This document shows positions 6,935-9,355 of a stretch of DNA of 9,355 bases, in pieces. Below the pieces are notes generated by a model. It made no database searches. It saw only the letters and a program-made list of their open reading frames with translations, and was not told where the DNA came from. The stretch is taken from the NCBI GenBank assembly GCA_035518875.1, contig DATIXD010000182.1, forward strand, positions 1 to 9,355, in the 5' to 3' direction. The DNA comes from DATIXD01 sp035518875. Lineage in GTDB: Bacteria > Pseudomonadota > Gammaproteobacteria > Methylococcales > Methylococcaceae. How positions within the stretch are numbered: the stretch's first letter is position 1; each line of letters starts with the position of its first letter. The translations under genes were made by a program, and so were the position numbers.

Positions 6935-6966
6935 AGATTCATTGGTCATTGGAAAAGGCTGAATCT
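6935..6966. promoter_or_regulatory. Second inverted repeat, candidate operator
   Basis: The arms AGATTCA (6935-6941) and TGAATCT (6960-6966) are perfect complements, again with 18 bases between them. They lie about 85-115 bases before the antiporter start. Between the arms sits the partial tandem TTGGTCATTGG. Confidence 0.25.
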
Positions 6967-7051
6967 GGCCAAGGGCCCGCGATAGCGGTTAACCTGAATT
7001 TGCAGCCCTTCCCAATAGTGAGATTTCCTCGGCAAAAAGGTGGAGTTTCGC

Positions 7052-8065
7052 ATGACGCATTGGCCGATCTTCGTTGAGTTTTCTGCTTTGTCCCTGATTA
7101 TCGGGGTTTCGGGCTTCTATCTCTGTCTTTATGGGGACGTGATTGCAGAAAAGACCGGCCTTGGCGGGACCTGGATCGGATTCGCCATGCTTGCGACAGT
7201 TACCTCGCTGCCCGAACTGGCTACCGGCGTCAGCGCGGTGACGATTGCTGATGCGCCGAACATTGCACTGGGCGATGCCGTAGGTAGCTGCGTTTTCAAT
7301 TTGCTGCTGATCGTGATGCTGGATTTCCTGCACCGCGAGGCGTCGGTCTACACGCGAGTTAGCCAGGGGCATATTCTCTCAGCGGGATTCAGCGTGGTAC
7401 TCCTAGGTTTCGTGGCATTCAACATTGTCCTGTCTCGCAATGGCATCGTCATCGCTTGGGGTCACGTGGGGCTGTATACCCCAATCATCGTACTGTTTTA
7501 CGCCATCGCGGTGCACACGGTTTTTCGCTACGAAAAATCACAGAGGAAGGAGGTCGCCGGCGAGATCGCCGAGCGCTACCCCGAAACCAGTTTGACACGG
7601 GCGCTGACGTTTTACGTTCTAGCGGCTTCCGTAGTGGTGTTGGCGGGCATGAGGCTTCCGATCACGGCCGAACATCTGGCCGAAGCCATGGGTTGGCACC
7701 GCAGTTTCGTGGGTACTATTTTCGTCGCTTTCACCACGTCTTTGCCCGAGGTGGCGGTGACTGTTTCGGCCCTGAGAATCGGTGCTCTGGACATGGCCAT
7801 CAGCAATCTTTTCGGCAGCAATCTGTTCGACCTGTTCATTATCGCCGTGGACGATCTGGCTTACCAGAAAGGCCCCTTGCTTTCCCAGGTTTCGCCCGTG
7901 CACGTGGTGTCGGTGCAGTCGGCCATCATGATGACCGGCGTCGCCATCATTGGCCTGCTCTACCGACCGCAGAAGCGGTTGTTCAAGTTGGCAGGCTGGG
8001 CCAGTCTGTTCATGTTCAGCCTGTACATCCTCAACGTATTCGTGTTGTACCTGCAGCGGGAGTAG
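7052..8065 (+). CDS. Na+/Ca2+ exchanger family (CaCA) antiporter
   Basis: A 337-residue inner-membrane protein with about ten hydrophobic segments in two homologous halves. The alpha-1 repeat carries TSLPE (51-55) and then GDAVGSCVFN (74-83). The alpha-2 repeat carries TSLPE (229-233) and then GSNLFD (255-260). Glu55 and Glu233 are the expected cation-binding acids. Such proteins exchange Ca2+ or a related cation against Na+ or H+. The halves are joined by a short charged loop (about 160-182, EKSQRKEVAGEIAERY), without the large regulatory loop of animal exchangers. The ATG at 7052 is chosen because GGTGGAG lies 6 bases upstream. A GTG at 7040 would add four residues but overlaps that site. 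The alpha-1 repeat has GSC where the family usually has GSN. The gene is transcribed alone, divergent from the DUF2231 gene. The real ion pair is not known. Confidence 0.92.
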   Translation: MTHWPIFVEFSALSLIIGVSGFYLCLYGDVIAEKTGLGGTWIGFAMLATVTSLPELATGVSAVTIADAPNIALGDAVGSCVFNLLLIVMLDFLHREASVYTRVSQGHILSAGFSVVLLGFVAFNIVLSRNGIVIAWGHVGLYTPIIVLFYAIAVHTVFRYEKSQRKEVAGEIAERYPETSLTRALTFYVLAASVVVLAGMRLPITAEHLAEAMGWHRSFVGTIFVAFTTSLPEVAVTVSALRIGALDMAISNLFGSNLFDLFIIAVDDLAYQKGPLLSQVSPVHVVSVQSAIMMTGVAIIGLLYRPQKRLFKLAGWASLFMFSLYILNVFVLYLQRE

Positions 8066-8205
8066 CTGCCTCAAGATTGCCGATCAAGACTGATCGTATA
8101 GAAGCGTTCTCTGCGCCCAGTCCCGGAAACATCCGAGACTCCATGGCCACGTTGGCACAAATCGAGACTTACCGATTGTCTCGAAAAGTAAAGTCACACA
8201 CTCAG

Positions 8206-8237
8206 CCCTCGCCCTTTTGGAGAGGGCAGGGTGAGGG
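8206..8237. repeat. REP-like imperfect hairpin
   Basis: CCCT-C-GCCCT (8206-8215) pairs with AGGGC-AGGG (8223-8231), giving a nine-pair stem with one bulged C and a 7-base loop. A further GAGGG follows at 8233-8237. Paired CCCT/AGGG elements with a GGTGAGGG end are common dispersed intergenic repeats in several gammaproteobacteria. Whether this one recurs in the genome cannot be seen from the window. Confidence 0.45.
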
Positions 8238-8489
8238 TGAAAAATACCTGTGTTCACTTGCCAGACGTTCTGTATCGGGTAAACGAGACATGAAAGACGG
8301 AAACCGCAGTGCGCATGCCCACGGGGCCTTTCCCGCGAACACGTGTCGCTGGCTCTATGTGCTTACGCTGGAAATGAAAAGCAACGGACTAGACTCCCGT
8401 TTCCTCTCAGACTCATTTCACGCTGGAGATACGCGCCCTCTTCAGACCCATTTGTCATCGGGCCTGGGAGGCGGCTGGGAAGCGGCGGC

Positions 8490-8518
8490 TTGACTGAACT
8501 CCGGGTTGCGGGTTTAAT
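8490..8518 (+). promoter_or_regulatory. Sigma70 promoter of tRNA-Phe with GC-rich discriminator
   Basis: TTGACT (8490-8495, 5 of 6) and TTTAAT (8513-8518, 5 of 6) are separated by exactly 17 bases. Transcription should start near 8525, about 12 bases before the tRNA. The bases after the -10 box, ACGCGCTCC, are GC-rich, the discriminator type linked to stringent (ppGpp) control of stable RNA genes. Confidence 0.75.
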
Positions 8519-8536
8519 ACGCGCTCCAAACTTCTA

Positions 8537-8612
8537 GGCCAGGTAGCTCAGTTGGTAGAGCAGGGGACTGAAAATCCCCGTGTCGGCGGTTCGATTCCGT
8601 CCCTGGCCACCA
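8537..8612 (+). tRNA. tRNA-Phe (GAA anticodon)
   Basis: A complete 76-base cloverleaf. The acceptor GGCCAGG (8537-8543) pairs perfectly with CCTGGCC (8602-8608). The D arm is GCTC/GAGC and the anticodon stem GGGGA/TCCCC holds the loop CTGAAAA with anticodon GAA. The T arm GGCGG/CCGTC (one G-T pair) carries TTCGATT. The discriminator is A and CCA is encoded (8610-8612). The anticodon arm and variable loop closely match tRNA-Phe of E. coli. A strong promoter precedes it, and an integrase gene faces its 3' end, so the 3' half is the likely attachment site of an integrated element. Confidence 0.97.
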
Positions 8613-8615
8613 TTA

Positions 8616-8636
8616 AATCAAGCACTTAGCTTGATT
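8616..8636. terminator. Hairpin just after tRNA-Phe
   Basis: Perfect 8-base arms AATCAAGC (8616-8623) and GCTTGATT (8629-8636) enclose the loop ACTTA. Two more pairs (TT/AA) can form past a bulge. It begins three bases after the tRNA CCA end and may end the tRNA transcript or, from the other side, the integrase transcript. The stem is AT-rich and no clear T-run follows. A role at the recombination site is an alternative. Confidence 0.4.
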
Positions 8637-8688
8637 AACCCGATATGAAAATTTCCCTCTGCCGTAATTTTGCCGGAATCTGCCACGG

Positions 8689-9355
8689 TCAGGCGCGACG
8701 TATGAGCACAATTTCCGGTTTTTGATCCCGACCGCATAGGGAATCCAACGCATCCAGCAGATTCCTGATTTCGGCTTTACTGTAATGCGTCGTGATTCTG
8801 TTCGACTTATGTCTGAGCAGATCCTGCCGATCCTCGAAGCCAACCCCTGCCGCTCTCAGTCGCATCCCGAAAGTATGCCGCAGATCATGCACGCGAACAT
8901 CGATCTCCGTTTCCTTTCTGGCTTGCCGCCATCCGGTGTTGAGCATACGGCTTAACGGTTCACCACGGTAGGTGAAGACGAACTCTGAATGTTTACCCCT
9001 TTGGGACTCCACAATGTTCTGAGCAACCCGATTTAGGAGCACCAACCCTTCGTAACGGCTCTTGAATCGGCCGGCCGGTAAAATGAATCCCGTTCCTTCC
9101 AGGCCTTGAAGCCTTACTTCCCACTCCCAGCGCAATCCGCAGATTTCCGCATCCCGGAGGCCTGTGTTGACGATAAACAAGGCCATGGTTGCCAGATGAT
9201 CCGGCAGCTTCTTGAAAAAACGTCCCTGCTCGTCCCAAGACAAGGGCCGGGGCGGCCGCAGATCCGGCTCAGGAAGAAGCTTGATCTTCGGTGCCGAGGC
9301 CAACCACGTCAGGCCGTACTCGTCGATCAGTTCATCGGCCGCGAAGTTGACCACC
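8689..9355 (-). CDS. Tyrosine-recombinase integrase, catalytic domain (partial)
   Basis: The 3' part of an integrase gene that runs off the right edge. The 222 codons visible lack the N-terminal arm-binding and most of the core-binding domain, so the GTG at 9354 is an internal valine codon and not a start. Counting from that codon, the catalytic set is complete: Arg67 in NTGLRDAEICGLRW, Lys98 in GRFKSR, His156 and Arg159 in HDLRH, His182 in LLRHKSNRITTHY, and the nucleophile Tyr191. Such enzymes cut and rejoin DNA at att sites and insert phages or genomic islands, often into tRNA genes. The gene points at the 3' end of tRNA-Phe with 76 bases between them, the normal arrangement for an element inserted there. 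The TGA stop is at 8691-8689. No frameshift is visible, so it may be active. Confidence 0.9.
   Translation of the reverse strand, partial: VVNFAADELIDEYGLTWLASAPKIKLLPEPDLRPPRPLSWDEQGRFFKKLPDHLATMALFIVNTGLRDAEICGLRWEWEVRLQGLEGTGFILPAGRFKSRYEGLVLLNRVAQNIVESQRGKHSEFVFTYRGEPLSRMLNTGWRQARKETEIDVRVHDLRHTFGMRLRAAGVGFEDRQDLLRHKSNRITTHYSKAEIRNLLDALDSLCGRDQKPEIVLIRRA

Larger units (their letters stand above)
6725..7051. other. Divergent intergenic region, DUF2231 gene / CaCA antiporter
   Basis: These 327 bases carry no supported gene. They hold Shine-Dalgarno sites for both neighbours and two inverted repeats with 7-base arms, at 6789-6820 and 6935-6966. I see no strong sigma70 promoter in either direction. 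Confidence 0.45.
8066..8536. other. Gene-free region between the antiporter and tRNA-Phe
   Basis: In these 471 bases no reading frame looks coding. The long + frame that covers part of it is out of frame with the antiporter and has no family features. The region holds a REP-like hairpin (8206-8237) and the tRNA promoter (8490-8518). The rest shows nothing I can name. Confidence 0.55.

Noticed and set aside
7456..8493. A long + frame of 345 codons over the antiporter and the following gap
   Set aside because: It is out of frame with the well-supported antiporter, is rich in Arg, His and Gly as shadow frames of GC-rich genes are, and shows no family motif.

Overview
The window is a stretch of GC-rich bacterial chromosome. 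It most likely comes from a gammaproteobacterium. Support comes from a Uup-type ABC-F ATPase with the typical C-terminal coiled coil, a tRNA-Phe gene with encoded CCA and a sigma70-like promoter, a YfeX-like DyP peroxidase, and a 325-residue 'cytosolic-type' malate dehydrogenase. That malate dehydrogenase form is found in methanotrophs and xanthomonads rather than in enterics. A methanotroph of the Methylococcales would fit, but this is inference from protein style and no single gene proves it.

Layout, left to right. (1) 1-186: the C-terminal end of a heavy-metal P-type ATPase, + strand. (2) 375-1553: two genes on the - strand, an HU-family DNA-binding protein followed 12 bases later by a DyP-type peroxidase. 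(3) 1889-3760: uup, + strand, divergent from the HU gene. (4) 3865-4842: malate dehydrogenase, - strand, convergent with uup. (5) 5168-6724: three - strand genes that look metal-related or membrane-associated. In transcription order they are a DUF2231 membrane protein with a His/Glu-repeat tail, a small unrecognised one-helix membrane protein, and a CopZ-like metallochaperone. (6) 7052-8065: a Na+/Ca2+-exchanger-family (CaCA) antiporter on the + strand, divergent from the DUF2231 gene. (7) 8066-8536: a gene-free stretch with a REP-like hairpin, ending in a clear tRNA promoter. (8) 8537-8612: tRNA-Phe(GAA). (9) 8689 to the right edge: the catalytic part of a tyrosine integrase pointing at the tRNA, which marks the likely end of an integrated genomic island or prophage extending off the right side.

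How the genes fit together. The centre (uup, mdh, HU, tRNA) is housekeeping. The P-type ATPase tail, CopZ-like chaperone, His-rich DUF2231 protein and cation exchanger suggest a loose neighbourhood for metal and cation handling, but they do not form one obvious operon. The right end is an integration site. I see no CRISPR array, no insertion sequence, no toxin-antitoxin pair and no clear new defence system. The items most worth a second look are the DUF2231 protein whose tail is coded by a slippage-prone hexanucleotide array, and the tRNA-Phe/integrase junction.
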